DNA of 64,000 nucleotides from Aquimarina sp. MAR_2010_214 (GCF_002846555.1 NZ_PJMS01000001.1:2170001-2234000), one strand, 5' to 3'; counted from the stretch's first letter, positions 11,900-20,680 are shown. Translations and numbers: made by a program. Notes: generated from the letters alone by a model not told the origin.

Positions 11900-12422
11900 G
11901 ATGTAGATGTTTAAGCGTTAGTTTTTTAGTGAAATAGTATATGAGAATCAAAAATGATAGATTAGTAATTACTCCAACAGTTTCATGAATAATATGTTGT
12001 TGACCTTTTACTAAGTTATTTGTTTGTTGCTGTATAATGATTGAAACAAAAATTCGGGATGTATTTACAAAAATGGTTACAACATAGGCATATACCATAG
12101 AAATAGGAATTGATATTATTTTTAAGAAATGCGTATTCAGATGTTTTAATAATAAAAAGCTTATCATTACAAATGATAGTATCCAAAAATTGAAACCAGA
12201 ACAAGATTTATCAATCACAATATTTAAAGAAGAATGATAGTGCCCAATAGTTTTTATAAATACTGAATTCGAGTTCATTAGGATTTCTACAAATTTGTTT
12301 GTTGGTTTTAGTAAAAAACCTAGAGTTGTAATATCAGAAAACTTGTAGCCTAGTTTCAATAAAAGAAAGATTACTATTGAAATGATAAAGTATAAATTGT
12401 TTTTGTTTGCAACAGAATACAT
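11883..12422 (-). CDS. xrtK: Exosortase K
   Basis: This polytopic inner-membrane cysteine transpeptidase is predicted to cleave the MSEP-CTERM signal of the protein encoded just downstream. The 179-residue size fits the compact XrtK type. The exosortase catalytic triad is visible: Cys74 in DKSCSGFNF, Arg123 in VNTSRIFVS and His146 in IHETVG. Five or six hydrophobic segments surround these. The gene is first in a two-gene operon with its apparent single substrate, the arrangement described for dedicated exosortases. The assignment to XrtK rather than another class rests on the MSEP partner. Confidence 0.87.
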   Translation of the reverse strand: MYSVANKNNLYFIISIVIFLLLKLGYKFSDITTLGFLLKPTNKFVEILMNSNSVFIKTIGHYHSSLNIVIDKSCSGFNFWILSFVMISFLLLKHLNTHFLKIISIPISMVYAYVVTIFVNTSRIFVSIIIQQQTNNLVKGQQHIIHETVGVITNLSFLILIYYFTKKLTLKHLHHEKLA

Positions 12423-12458
12423 ATAGAGATGGATAATAAAATTAGTATGATAATGGAT

Positions 12459-12499
12459 GACACTATCTCGTTAAGTTATATATTTAATGAGATAGTGTC
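12459..12499. repeat. Inverted repeat between creD and xrtK
   Basis: GACACTATCTC and GAGATAGTGTC form a perfect 11-bp stem, with extra pairing of TTAA-type bases in the loop. It lies between the creD stop and the xrtK start, both on the minus strand. No T-run follows on either strand, so it may be an RNA hairpin, an operator or a weak terminator. Confidence 0.55.
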
Positions 12500-12507
12500 T
12501 AATGGGA

Positions 12508-13863
12508 TTAATCATTCCTCCAATCAATTTTACGAGATATCATCATTATTGCTCCCAAAATTAAGAATAATCCTATACTTCCTACTAATAACGCATAACT
12601 CTCTAATTGAATAATCACAAAAATGAATGCATATAATGCTGTTAAAGAAGCGGCAATGAATCCCATAAATTTGTAGCTTCTAAGTATTGCTTTCGAATAC
12701 ATAGAAATTAGCAAGACTACTGCGCTACCAGCTATGGCATATGCTTGTAAAAAACTTGAATGTTCTGATATAGAAATCAATAATGTATAAAACATAGTTA
12801 ATGCTAATCCAACCATTAAATATTGAAAAGGATGAATATGAATTTTGCTAATTGCCTGAATTAAAAAGAATACCAAAAAGGTAAGAGCAATTACAAGATA
12901 CCCATACTTGGCGGCACGTTCACTTTTTTGATATTCATCAACTGGGATTAGTAATTTAACACCAAAAGCAGAGGCGTTAATATGTGGTAATTCTCCAAAA
13001 AATTCCTGTTCAAATTCTCTGTTAATTTGTAGTACTTTCCAATTAGCTTTAAAACCTTGATCAGATATCTGTTTGGTCTTAGTGTCGGGTAGATAATTGC
13101 CATTGAAACTCGGTGAAGCCCAATTTGATGTCATAGATACATTGGTCTCTCGACCTACGGGAATAAATCGTAACTGTTCACTCCCATTAATCAGGAGATC
13201 CAGGCTAAAATCGATCGTACGCTCCTTAGGTAAAGAATTTTCTTTTAGAAATTTAGTTTCCAAAGTATTTGTATATGAGTTTTGTGCATATCGAGAGCGT
13301 AAAGGATATTGATCTGTTCCCAATTTTAACTCAAGATTACTTCGTATACCTTTTAAGTTTGTTGAGTTCACTTGTACAGTAGCTTTATTCCATAAAATAT
13401 CTGCTGCTGCAATATCCTGCGTTTCAAAGTTTGGAGTAGTGAAAGAACCTGTTATTTTCATGTCAGATGTATATACTACAGACTCGTAAATACTTCTTCC
13501 TAAGGTTTCGGACTCGATATTGGCTTTTATGTCTAATGTATTAGGAAAGAAAAAGGCATGTTTTATGGTAATAATATCTTCTTCGTTATATGATTTTGTT
13601 TTGTCATCCCAGGTTTTTTTTAAGGTATGTATCTGATAAGGGATTTTAAGAATCGGACCATATAATAATACTTCATTTCCCCATTTTTGATTAATCTCTT
13701 TGACAACTTCTTCTTGCCTATGGGAACGCTCTTGTATTAAGTTTTTAATATAGGACAAGGGAATTAATAGTACTAAAATTAGTATTCCGACCATTAACAT
13801 TCGAACAGTAATTGAAGTCTTTAACCATTGTCCAAAGGACTTTTTTTGTTTTTGGGTTTCCAT
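12508..13863 (-). CDS. creD: CreD-like inner membrane protein
   Basis: The 451-residue protein belongs to the CreD family of cell-envelope proteins. Its exact biochemical role is not known. It has an N-terminal membrane helix (residues 18-42), a large periplasmic domain with the family signature RSHRQEEVVKEINQKWG near residue 50, and the segment LLIPVDEYQKSERAAKYGYL near 305. A C-terminal bundle of about five helices (residues 322-445) ends the protein. It is the last gene of a long minus-strand operon that starts at 16712. Confidence 0.88.
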   Translation of the reverse strand: METQKQKKSFGQWLKTSITVRMLMVGILILVLLIPLSYIKNLIQERSHRQEEVVKEINQKWGNEVLLYGPILKIPYQIHTLKKTWDDKTKSYNEEDIITIKHAFFFPNTLDIKANIESETLGRSIYESVVYTSDMKITGSFTTPNFETQDIAAADILWNKATVQVNSTNLKGIRSNLELKLGTDQYPLRSRYAQNSYTNTLETKFLKENSLPKERTIDFSLDLLINGSEQLRFIPVGRETNVSMTSNWASPSFNGNYLPDTKTKQISDQGFKANWKVLQINREFEQEFFGELPHINASAFGVKLLIPVDEYQKSERAAKYGYLVIALTFLVFFLIQAISKIHIHPFQYLMVGLALTMFYTLLISISEHSSFLQAYAIAGSAVVLLISMYSKAILRSYKFMGFIAASLTALYAFIFVIIQLESYALLVGSIGLFLILGAIMMISRKIDWRND

Positions 13864-13893
13864 AGATATAATATTTATTGTGATTGTGTTTTT

Positions 13894-14541
13894 TTAATTG
13901 TTTTTTTCTTGATAATATTGAATCATTCGATAGGTGATCATCAAAAAACCGCCAAAACCTATCGTAAATGCCCAGGTGTTAATATGTTGAGTAGGGAATA
14001 AGATTCTTTTTAAAATATCGGCTAAAATCCCTGATGGATTTTGAAGTATATCCCAACTGTTCCATCTCAATACTCTTCCCAGATATATCCCAAAACCACA
14101 TAATAGTAGAATACTGTATGAGATGAGATTTGTAATCTTTTTAGAAAATTTTTCCAGAAGTAGTGTCTGCATCATCCATAAAGAAGCAAAGCCGATAACC
14201 AAACCATTGATGGCAAAGGATAGAATAAGCAAAACATCAAACCAAACAGATTCCAGAGTACTTGATCTAATATGTTGTAAATCGGTTAAGATGTATGGAG
14301 AATTAGGCAAAAATATCAACCATATCACAAAACCTAACCAGAAAATAAATTGATTTGTTTTACGTACACTTAATAGCATTGTAATGCCATAAGGTATACA
14401 TGCTAAAAAGAGATTCCATACCAGGAATAAATAAAAATAAGATTCTGTTTTTAAAGCTCTGATTACTAATAATAGCAAACTAAATGTTACTGAAAACGTA
14501 AATAGTTTTATGAAAGGCGTTTGTTTTTCTATAATATTCAT
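13894..14541 (-). CDS. DUF1361 family membrane protein
   Basis: The 215-residue polytopic protein has about six membrane helices. Motifs typical of DUF1361 are visible: LFLVWNLFLACIPYGI near residue 35, WLIFLPNSPYILTDLQH near 75, and GRVLRWNSWDILQNP near 160. DUF1361 proteins have no known function. It sits 12 bases after the preceding gene and 30 bases before creD, so it is probably translated from the same operon mRNA. Confidence 0.85.
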   Translation of the reverse strand: MNIIEKQTPFIKLFTFSVTFSLLLLVIRALKTESYFYLFLVWNLFLACIPYGITMLLSVRKTNQFIFWLGFVIWLIFLPNSPYILTDLQHIRSSTLESVWFDVLLILSFAINGLVIGFASLWMMQTLLLEKFSKKITNLISYSILLLCGFGIYLGRVLRWNSWDILQNPSGILADILKRILFPTQHINTWAFTIGFGGFLMITYRMIQYYQEKNN

Positions 14542-14553
14542 GATAATTAGTAT

Positions 14554-14850
14554 TTATGCGATTTGGATATATATAAGTGTAATTGGGATGTTGAGTAAAA
14601 AGAATAGAATGGTGATTAGATTCTCTTTGGTATCTTTTGAAAAGAAAATCGCATTAATGATCAGAAATGCCAGATAAATTATATTAACCAAAAAAGCAAT
14701 TCTGATATAATTAAGTCCTATATGTCGAAGGGTACTTCTTTCTATATAGGTTATATGAAATATATAAAGTAGTAATAGGGAGGTTCCGATAAGAAAACTA
14801 ACTAAGGCTAGGATGATAGCAATTTTATTAATAGGCTGTGCTATTTTCAT
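14554..14850 (-). CDS. Small membrane protein, paralogue of 14861-15172
   Basis: The 98-residue protein has three hydrophobic segments and starts MKIAQPINKIAIILALVSF. The next gene upstream begins MKIIQPINKNALIVATISF and shares the same layout through the LLNIPIT segment near the end. The two are tandem duplicates only 10 bases apart. I do not recognise a named family. Position in the operon suggests an envelope role. Confidence 0.75.
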   Translation of the reverse strand: MKIAQPINKIAIILALVSFLIGTSLLLLYIFHITYIERSTLRHIGLNYIRIAFLVNIIYLAFLIINAIFFSKDTKENLITILFFLLNIPITLIYIQIA

Positions 14851-14860
14851 AATGATGAGA

Positions 14861-15172
14861 TTAAAAATATTTTAGAAAAGGGTTGTTGATGATAATGATG
14901 GTATATCCAATAGTAATTGGGATGTTAAGGATAACTAATATGATTGTAGTTAGATTCTCTTGGTAATACTGATAGTTGATAATGGCATTAGTGATGAGTC
15001 CTATAAAGACGATTATGTTAAGGACAGATGCTATAATGACATAAAAAAGACCTATGTCGAATACTATATTAGATTGAGAAATTAGAAAAAACAGTAATAA
15101 TAAAGTTCCTAAAAGAAAGCTAATGGTTGCAACAATAAGTGCATTCTTATTAATTGGTTGTATGATTTTCAT
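14861..15172 (-). CDS. Small membrane protein, paralogue of 14554-14850
   Basis: The 103-residue protein has three membrane helices and is homologous to its downstream neighbour (shared QPINK start, LLGTLLLLF and LNIPITIGY). Its start codon overlaps the stop of the preceding Coq4-like gene in an ATGA arrangement, which argues for translational coupling. No function can be assigned. Confidence 0.75.
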   Translation of the reverse strand: MKIIQPINKNALIVATISFLLGTLLLLFFLISQSNIVFDIGLFYVIIASVLNIIVFIGLITNAIINYQYYQENLTTIILVILNIPITIGYTIIIINNPFLKYF

Positions 15173-15630
15173 AATGATGTGATTAAAAATGTGGTTTTCA
15201 AAGTTTGTACAGGCTGATGCAAAAGTTTTTTGTAATCCAGTTGATAAAAAGGATAGGCTGTTTTGCCTTTTCGATATGCTTTTTTAAAAAGTTTAATTTT
15301 ATCTGGATAAAACAAGGTGCCTATTATGATGACTGAAACCAGGTATATTGTTAGTTTACCGTTTCCTAAAAGGTAATATTGCATAGCTACCTCTTCGGGC
15401 ACAGATATGCCAATACTGGTTAATACATGAAAAACATCATGATTTTCTAATTTGGGTTGTGGACTAAAATCATGCTGTAGTAAGAAGCATCCTAAATGAA
15501 ACCCAAGACTTCCCTTAGGATATGTAATAAGTGTTTTCGCCGAAATATCCCAAGATGGTTGTTTTTTAAACCATTTCTGATACGGTTTTTTACTTAATTC
15601 ATAAATCATTTCTAAAATATATGCTCTCAT
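15169..15630 (-). CDS. Coq4-like protein
   Basis: The 153-residue protein carries the Coq4 signature HDxxHx11E exactly: His64, Asp65, His68 and Glu80. In proteobacteria and mitochondria Coq4 acts in ubiquinone biosynthesis, and the motif binds a divalent metal. Flavobacteria normally make menaquinone, so a different role is likely here. A short hydrophobic stretch is near residues 94-106. One copy of the operator-like palindrome TACTTTGTATTTCAAAGTA lies 20 bases before the start, so the gene may have its own regulated promoter inside the operon. Confidence 0.7.
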   Translation of the reverse strand: MRAYILEMIYELSKKPYQKWFKKQPSWDISAKTLITYPKGSLGFHLGCFLLQHDFSPQPKLENHDVFHVLTSIGISVPEEVAMQYYLLGNGKLTIYLVSVIIIGTLFYPDKIKLFKKAYRKGKTAYPFYQLDYKKLLHQPVQTLKTTFLITSL

Positions 15631-15650
15631 TGTTTTTTTTTGTTTAAAAG

Positions 15651-15669
15651 TACTTTGTATTTCAAAGTA
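15651..15669. promoter_or_regulatory. Operator-like palindrome, copy 1
   Basis: TACTTTGTATTTCAAAGTA has perfect 7-bp arms (TACTTTG / CAAAGTA) and a 5-base spacer. It lies 20 bases upstream of the Coq4-like start and directly after the winged-helix regulator gene. It is the reverse complement of copy 2 at 16722-16740. Confidence 0.7.
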
Positions 15670-15688
15670 AAATAATAAAAAAATATAG

Positions 15689-15982
15689 CTACTGTTTTAG
15701 TAATGTTTCAATAGCTTCTACGTGTTTTTTAAAGGCTTCTCGGCCTTTTTTGGTAACACTGTATCTTGTATTTGGCTTTCTACCTATAAATGATTTTTCT
15801 ACCATAATATATTCGTCTTTTTCCAAAGCTTTGGTGTGGCTTGCCAGGTTGCCATCGGTAGCTCCTAGAAGCTCTTTTAACATTTTAAAATCGGCATATT
15901 CATTTACAATCAAAATCGACATAATTCCTAATCGAATTCGATGATCAAAAGCTTTGTTTATATTATCAATTATATTTTTCAT
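15689..15982 (-). CDS. Winged-helix transcriptional regulator
   Basis: The 97-residue protein is a single winged-helix domain. Helices are followed by the recognition region LGATDGNLASHTKALEKDEYI (residues about 39-59) and the wing KSFIGRKPNTRYSVTKKGREAF (residues 63-84). This matches the ArsR/MarR-like single-domain regulators that bind DNA as dimers. Identical-arm palindromes lie upstream of the first gene of the cluster and directly downstream of this gene, so it is the obvious candidate to bind them. No metal-binding cysteines are present. The ligand is unknown. Confidence 0.85.
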   Translation of the reverse strand: MKNIIDNINKAFDHRIRLGIMSILIVNEYADFKMLKELLGATDGNLASHTKALEKDEYIMVEKSFIGRKPNTRYSVTKKGREAFKKHVEAIETLLKQ

Positions 15983-16091
15983 TCTGTATTCCCATGAGGG
16001 AAGAAACTTTTCAAATTTTATATTCAGACTTATTTGATAGTACTTAGGGATAAATTAAAACTAACCTATCATATCAGATCCAATGTTTTGC

Positions 16092-16712
16092 TTATGCAGA
16101 CTTCGAATTTGAATTCTCATTAAAGTATATTAAACTTCCGTATATAATGTGCATTACACCAAATCCAAACACCCAGAACCAAAAACCATATCCGGGATAG
16201 ATTGCACAGGCTAAACCTAATGCAATTTCTATATATCCTAAATATTTTACATTACCGATTGTATACTTTGAAGCATTAACCAGAGCAAGCCCATAAAAAA
16301 TAAGCATTAAAGAACCGGTTAGACCGTAATGATGGCTGGATATCTTTATGATAATATAAATACCTCCGGTAATCAAAGGGATTAAAAAGGCAGTAAGCAA
16401 TCGTTTTGAGGCGCTATTCCATAAGGTTTCGTTATTTTTTTTTGCTTTTCTAACGCTTAAAATAATAGCAGTTACAATGCTCAGTAATGCTATAATGACT
16501 AAATCTATCAGGACATAATAAAAGAGCTTACTGTTTAGAATTAGATACCCTCTACCGATAATGCTGTCTAAATAAAAAGCAACAGCAGCACCAATTAGTG
16601 CATAGATGCCAGCCATTATTCCCGATAAACCACTAAGTGAGAAAAAACGAGATGATTTGTTCATCATATCTTTGATCTCTGTGATGTCTTTTAAGTATTC
16701 TTCTGTGCTCAT
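16092..16712 (-). CDS. Polytopic membrane protein, first gene of the creD operon
   Basis: The 206-residue protein has a cytoplasmic N-terminus (MSTEEYLKDITEIKDMMNKSS) and about six membrane helices. I do not recognise a named domain. The ATG at 16712 is preferred because an in-frame TTG eight codons upstream lies within the operator palindrome at 16722-16740. It is probably co-transcribed with the regulator 109 bases downstream. In other Bacteroidota similar membrane proteins often accompany such single-domain regulators (from memory). Confidence 0.75.
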   Translation of the reverse strand: MSTEEYLKDITEIKDMMNKSSRFFSLSGLSGIMAGIYALIGAAVAFYLDSIIGRGYLILNSKLFYYVLIDLVIIALLSIVTAIILSVRKAKKNNETLWNSASKRLLTAFLIPLITGGIYIIIKISSHHYGLTGSLMLIFYGLALVNASKYTIGNVKYLGYIEIALGLACAIYPGYGFWFWVFGFGVMHIIYGSLIYFNENSNSKSA

Positions 16713-16721
16713 ATTAAAAAG

Positions 16722-16740
16722 TACTTTGAAATACAAAGTA
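16722..16740. promoter_or_regulatory. Operator-like palindrome, copy 2
   Basis: TACTTTGAAATACAAAGTA has the same 7-bp arms as copy 1 and a reverse-complement spacer. Its edge lies nine bases upstream of the ATG at 16712, where a bound repressor would block initiation. Confidence 0.7.
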
Positions 16741-16867
16741 AAATTAAAATATTGAATTGTGCAAATTTAATTTTCAGGAGCATTTTTTATAGTAGGAGGA
16801 GAGGCCTCTTTTTAAGGTGTTTAGTTTTGATAACTATATTAGGTAATACCATTTTATGATAAAACGG

Positions 16868-16875
16868 TATTTTTG
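16868..16875 (+). promoter_or_regulatory. TATTTTTG -7 box next to a start codon
   Basis: TATTTTTG ends four bases before the ATG at 16880. Another candidate, TAGTTTTG, lies at 16822-16829, so a normal leader is also possible. Confidence 0.4.
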
Positions 16876-16879
16876 AGGT

Positions 16880-17242
16880 ATGAATCCAGCAGAAGAATAT
16901 ATTTTAAGACAATCAGAACCATTTAAATCTATATTGCTTCATCTACAGGTGGTGGTCGAAACGACACTACCAGAAGTTGAATTATTGTTTAAATGGAGAG
17001 TTCCTTTTTATTACGTAGGCAAAAGTCCAATCTGTTATCTTAATGTGACCAAAGATTATGTAGATGTAGGGTTTTGGAGCGCACAATATTTTACCAAACA
17101 CCAGGAGAAACTAGAATCTGATAAAAGAAAATATGTAAAATCTCTACGATATCAAAACATAGATGATATCAATGATCAGGTACTTATAGAAGTCCTCAAA
17201 GAAGCTTATGTTTTTAGAAATGAAAAATTTATAACTGATTAA
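16880..17242 (+). CDS. DUF1801 domain protein
   Basis: The 120-residue cytosolic protein fits the DUF1801 / YdhG-like fold. Visible features are the N-terminal helix with VVVETTLPEVELLFKWRVPFY, the strand around CYLNVTKDYVDVGFW and the C-terminal helix VLIEVLKEAYVFR. The biochemical role of the family is not established. The gene converges on kdsA, and their 3' ends overlap by 14 bases. Confidence 0.8.
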   Translation: MNPAEEYILRQSEPFKSILLHLQVVVETTLPEVELLFKWRVPFYYVGKSPICYLNVTKDYVDVGFWSAQYFTKHQEKLESDKRKYVKSLRYQNIDDINDQVLIEVLKEAYVFRNEKFITD

Positions 17243-18047
17243 CCGTTTGTCTAATGGCAACCAAATTACTCAATAGTTTTTCTAGGTGATCAATATGTAA
17301 CATATTGGCACCATCACTCTTGGCATTAGCAGGATCAAAGTGTGTCTCCATAAATAAACCATCTACTCCTGTAACTATTCCTGCACGTGCAATAGTTTCT
17401 ATCATATCAGGTCTTCCTCCAGTCACACCACTAGATTGGTTAGGTTGCTGTAACGAATGTGTTACATCAAGTACAGTAGTACCATATTGTTTCATCGTAG
17501 GGATTCCTCTGAAATCAACAATCATATCCTGATAACCAAACATAGTTCCACGATCTGTGATCATTGCATTATTATTGCCACTATCTTTCACCTTTTTTAC
17601 AGCATGTTGCATAGCTTCAGGACTCATAAATTGTCCTTTCTTTAAATTAACTGTTTTTCCTGTTTTTGCAGCAGCCACTACAAGATCCGTTTGGCGTACC
17701 AAAAAAGCCGGGATTTGTAAAATGTCTACATACTCGGCTGCAAGTGCTGCATCCTCATTTTCATGAATATCAGTAACCGTTGGAATTTCAAAAGTTTCTC
17801 CAACTTTACGTAAAATTTTTAATGCTTTCTCATTACCTATCCCTGTAAAGCTATCAATACGGCTACGGTTAGCCTTTTTAAATGATCCTTTAAAAACATA
17901 AGGAATTTTAAGTTTAGAAGTAATAGTAACTACTTTTTCTGCAATACGCAATGCCATCTCTTCTCCTTCAATTGCACAAGGGCCGGCCAGGAGAAAAAAG
18001 TTGTTTGAATCTAGGTTCTTGAGGTTTGGAATATTTTCTAATTGCAT
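17229..18047 (-). CDS. kdsA: 3-deoxy-8-phosphooctulonate synthase (KDO-8-P synthase)
   Basis: The enzyme condenses phosphoenolpyruvate with arabinose 5-phosphate to KDO 8-phosphate for the lipopolysaccharide core. The 272-residue TIM barrel shows AGPCAIEGEE at 21-30, KGSFKKANRSRIDSFTGIG near 55, the TDIHE strand, QIPAFLVRQTDL near 112, NLKKGQFMSPEAM and DVTHSLQQP near 195. Cys24 in GPCAIE is at the position that in the Aquifex enzyme binds the metal, where E. coli KdsA has Asn. This points to the metal-dependent class. A TATCTTTG box lies 19 bases upstream. Confidence 0.95.
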   Translation of the reverse strand: MQLENIPNLKNLDSNNFFLLAGPCAIEGEEMALRIAEKVVTITSKLKIPYVFKGSFKKANRSRIDSFTGIGNEKALKILRKVGETFEIPTVTDIHENEDAALAAEYVDILQIPAFLVRQTDLVVAAAKTGKTVNLKKGQFMSPEAMQHAVKKVKDSGNNNAMITDRGTMFGYQDMIVDFRGIPTMKQYGTTVLDVTHSLQQPNQSSGVTGGRPDMIETIARAGIVTGVDGLFMETHFDPANAKSDGANMLHIDHLEKLLSNLVAIRQTVNQL

Positions 18048-18066
18048 GATAGCTTATTTTATGGCG

Positions 18067-18074
18067 CAAAGATA
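18067..18074 (-). promoter_or_regulatory. Probable kdsA -7 box
   Basis: TATCTTTG on the minus strand matches the Bacteroidota -7 consensus and ends 19 bases before the kdsA ATG. No clear -33 box is seen. Confidence 0.5.
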
Positions 18075-18166
18075 TAAGTTTTGTTAATGTATAAGTGATT
18101 TAACCATCAACATTTGGTATAAAATTTGATTAATAAGTTTTTTCTTCATCAACTAAACTTTTATAC

Positions 18167-18703
18167 ATGAAAAAAATACTTATTTCAATTTTTCTTTTAA
18201 ATACAATCGTTATTTCTGCTCAAAACAATAGTATATCTGTAAAAGATCATATGTTTAAAATAAATATACTAACCTCTCCTGGTATAGAGTATGAGGTAGG
18301 ATTAGGTAAGAATACTACTATAGATTTTAGATTAGGAACAGGTTTTGCCTACGTATCCAAAAATGGAAATGGTGAATATGGTATTTTTCCTTCAGTAGAA
18401 GTGGCTTATCGATATTACTATAATTTTGAAAGGAGAATTCAAAAAGGAAAGAACACGTTAAAAAACTCTGCAAATTACATTGCCTTATCTACTCTTTTTA
18501 CGCATGGAGATCCTGTTATTGGAGATATAGAGGTTAATATTGATTATTATGCCATAATAGCTCCTGTTTGGGGTTTTCAGCGTACGTATAATTCTAATTT
18601 TAATTGGGGATTAGAGTTAGGGCTTGGATATGGATTTAATAATGAAGAAAGTTTTTTAAGGCCTGTAATTGGTTTTAGATTGGGATGGGTATTGGGAAGA
18701 TAG
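18167..18703 (+). CDS. Small outer-membrane beta-barrel protein
   Basis: The 178-residue protein has a signal peptide (MKKILISIFLLNTIVISAQ) followed by alternating strands such as GIEYEVGLGKNTTIDFRLGTG and a terminal FRLGWVLGR. This pattern fits a small outer-membrane barrel of about eight strands. It does not match a named family that I recognise. The gene is divergent from kdsA and is followed by typA with its own promoter. Confidence 0.7.
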   Translation: MKKILISIFLLNTIVISAQNNSISVKDHMFKINILTSPGIEYEVGLGKNTTIDFRLGTGFAYVSKNGNGEYGIFPSVEVAYRYYYNFERRIQKGKNTLKNSANYIALSTLFTHGDPVIGDIEVNIDYYAIIAPVWGFQRTYNSNFNWGLELGLGYGFNNEESFLRPVIGFRLGWVLGR

Positions 18704-18823
18704 AATAGTTAGTAATGTTCTGATAATTAAAAAATAAGGAGCTTTCTTGTTCTGTTTAAGAGGGCAGATAATAAGGTTTTTTTAATAATTAAATTTTCGT
18801 ATACAACCTGTCAAAATATCTCG

Positions 18824-18831
18824 TACATTTG
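18824..18831 (+). promoter_or_regulatory. Probable typA -7 box
   Basis: TACATTTG matches TAnnTTTG. It ends 22 bases before the typA ATG at 18854. Between them lies a four-codon mini-ORF (18843-18857, MRRL) whose TGA overlaps the typA ATG. Confidence 0.5.
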
Positions 18832-18853
18832 CACCCTTAAAAATGAGGCGCTT

Positions 18854-20653
18854 ATGACAGCTATAAAAAATATTGCGATAATTGCTCACGTAGATCACGG
18901 TAAGACTACGTTGGTAGATAAGATTATGTACCATTGTCAATTATTTCGTGAAAATGAAAATACAGGTGATTTAATTTTGGACAATAATGACCTGGAGCGC
19001 GAAAGAGGAATTACCATTACCTCAAAAAACGTTTCGGTTATCTATAAAGAAACCAAAATTAATATCATAGATACTCCTGGTCACGCCGATTTTGGAGGAG
19101 AGGTAGAGCGTGTATTGAATATGGCAGATGGAGTATTACTACTGGTAGATGCTTTTGAAGGACCTATGCCGCAAACTCGTTTTGTACTACAAAAAGCAAT
19201 TGACCTTGGGTTAAAGCCTTGTGTTGTAGTTAATAAGGTGGATAAAGAAAACTGTACGCCAGACGAAGTTCATGAAAAAGTATTTGACCTGATGTTCGAA
19301 CTTGGTGCCGAAGAATGGCAGCTCGATTTTCCTACAGTATATGGTTCTGCTAAGAATAACTGGATGAGTGATGACTGGAAGAATGAAACAGATAATATAG
19401 AACCTCTGCTTGATATGGTAATTGAGCATATTCCTTCTCCGAAAATTGAAGAAGGTACTCCTCAAATGTTAATCACATCGTTAGATTTCTCATCATTTAC
19501 AGGGCGTATTGCTATTGGACGTTTACAAAGAGGTACTTTGACCGAAGGTATGCAGGTTTCTTTGGTAAAACGAGATGGAACGATAAAAAAATCTAAAATA
19601 AAAGAACTTCACACTTTTGAAGGCCTTGGAAGAATGAAGGTAGAAAAAGTAGAAGCTGGTGATATTTGTGCATTGGTAGGGCTTGAAGGTTTTGAAATTG
19701 GAGATACTGTAGCAGATATAGAGAATCCTGAAGGGTTAAAAACTATCGCTATCGATGAACCTACCATGAGTATGTTGTTTACAATTAATGATTCTCCTTT
19801 CTTTGGAAAAGACGGAAAATTTGTAACCTCCAGACATATTAAAGAAAGATTAGCAAAAGAACTAGAGAAAAATTTAGCACTTAGAGTTAATGATACGGAT
19901 AGTGCAGATAAGTTTTTGGTATTCGGACGAGGTGTACTGCATTTATCAGTATTGATTGAAACTATGCGTCGTGAAGGATATGAATTGCAGATTGGACAAC
20001 CACAAGTAATCATTAAAGAAATAGATGGTACTAAATGTGAGCCAATCGAAGAATTAACTATTGATTTACCTGAGAATGTATCAGGAAAAGCTGTAGAAAT
20101 GGTAACTATGCGTAAAGGAGAAATGCTTAGTATGGAAGCCAAAGGAGATCGTATGGTATGTGAATTTATGATACCATCCAGAGGAATTATTGGTCTACGT
20201 AATCAATTATTGACAGCAACTGCAGGTGAAGCAATTATGGCACACCGTTTTAAAGAATATCAACCACTTAAAGGAGATATTCCTGGGCGTATTAATGGCT
20301 CATTAGTTTCTATGGAAAAAGGTTCTGCAATACCATATTCTATTGATAAGTTGCAAGATAGAGGTAAATTCTTTGTAGATCCGGGAGAAGATATTTATGA
20401 AGGACAGGTGATTGGAGAAAATTCTAGAGGTGATGATATGACAGTTAATATCACCAAAACAAAGAAATTATCAAATGTACGTTCTTCGGGAGCAGATGAT
20501 AAGGCTAAGATTGTGCCTGCAATTAAGTTTTCATTAGAAGAAGCTTTAGAATATATCCAGAAAGATGAATACGTAGAAGTTACACCTAATCATTTAAGAT
20601 TGCGTAAAATCTACTTAACTGAAGTTGAACGTAAACGAAATAAAATCGTTTAA
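18854..20653 (+). CDS. typA: Ribosome-associated GTPase TypA/BipA
   Basis: TypA is a translational GTPase related to EF-G that binds ribosomes and assists 50S assembly and stress or cold adaptation. The 599-residue length is standard. G1 is [13 protein letters not shown] (residues 11-23), the switch region has [11 protein letters not shown] near 47, G3 is [15 protein letters not shown] near 75, and G4 is NKVDKE near 130. Domains II, III and V and the BipA-specific C-terminal domain follow, ending with the family segment [12 protein letters not shown]. Strong hairpins follow the gene. Confidence 0.97.
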   Translation: MTAIKNIAIIAHVDHGKTTLVDKIMYHCQLFRENENTGDLILDNNDLERERGITITSKNVSVIYKETKINIIDTPGHADFGGEVERVLNMADGVLLLVDAFEGPMPQTRFVLQKAIDLGLKPCVVVNKVDKENCTPDEVHEKVFDLMFELGAEEWQLDFPTVYGSAKNNWMSDDWKNETDNIEPLLDMVIEHIPSPKIEEGTPQMLITSLDFSSFTGRIAIGRLQRGTLTEGMQVSLVKRDGTIKKSKIKELHTFEGLGRMKVEKVEAGDICALVGLEGFEIGDTVADIENPEGLKTIAIDEPTMSMLFTINDSPFFGKDGKFVTSRHIKERLAKELEKNLALRVNDTDSADKFLVFGRGVLHLSVLIETMRREGYELQIGQPQVIIKEIDGTKCEPIEELTIDLPENVSGKAVEMVTMRKGEMLSMEAKGDRMVCEFMIPSRGIIGLRNQLLTATAGEAIMAHRFKEYQPLKGDIPGRINGSLVSMEKGSAIPYSIDKLQDRGKFFVDPGEDIYEGQVIGENSRGDDMTVNITKTKKLSNVRSSGADDKAKIVPAIKFSLEEALEYIQKDEYVEVTPNHLRLRKIYLTEVERKRNKIV

Positions 20654-20680
20654 ACTCTTTTGAGGTATACACATAAAAAT

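Noticed and set aside
12459..12499. Terminator for creD
   Set aside because: The stem is perfect but no T-run follows on either strand, so it is listed only as an inverted repeat.
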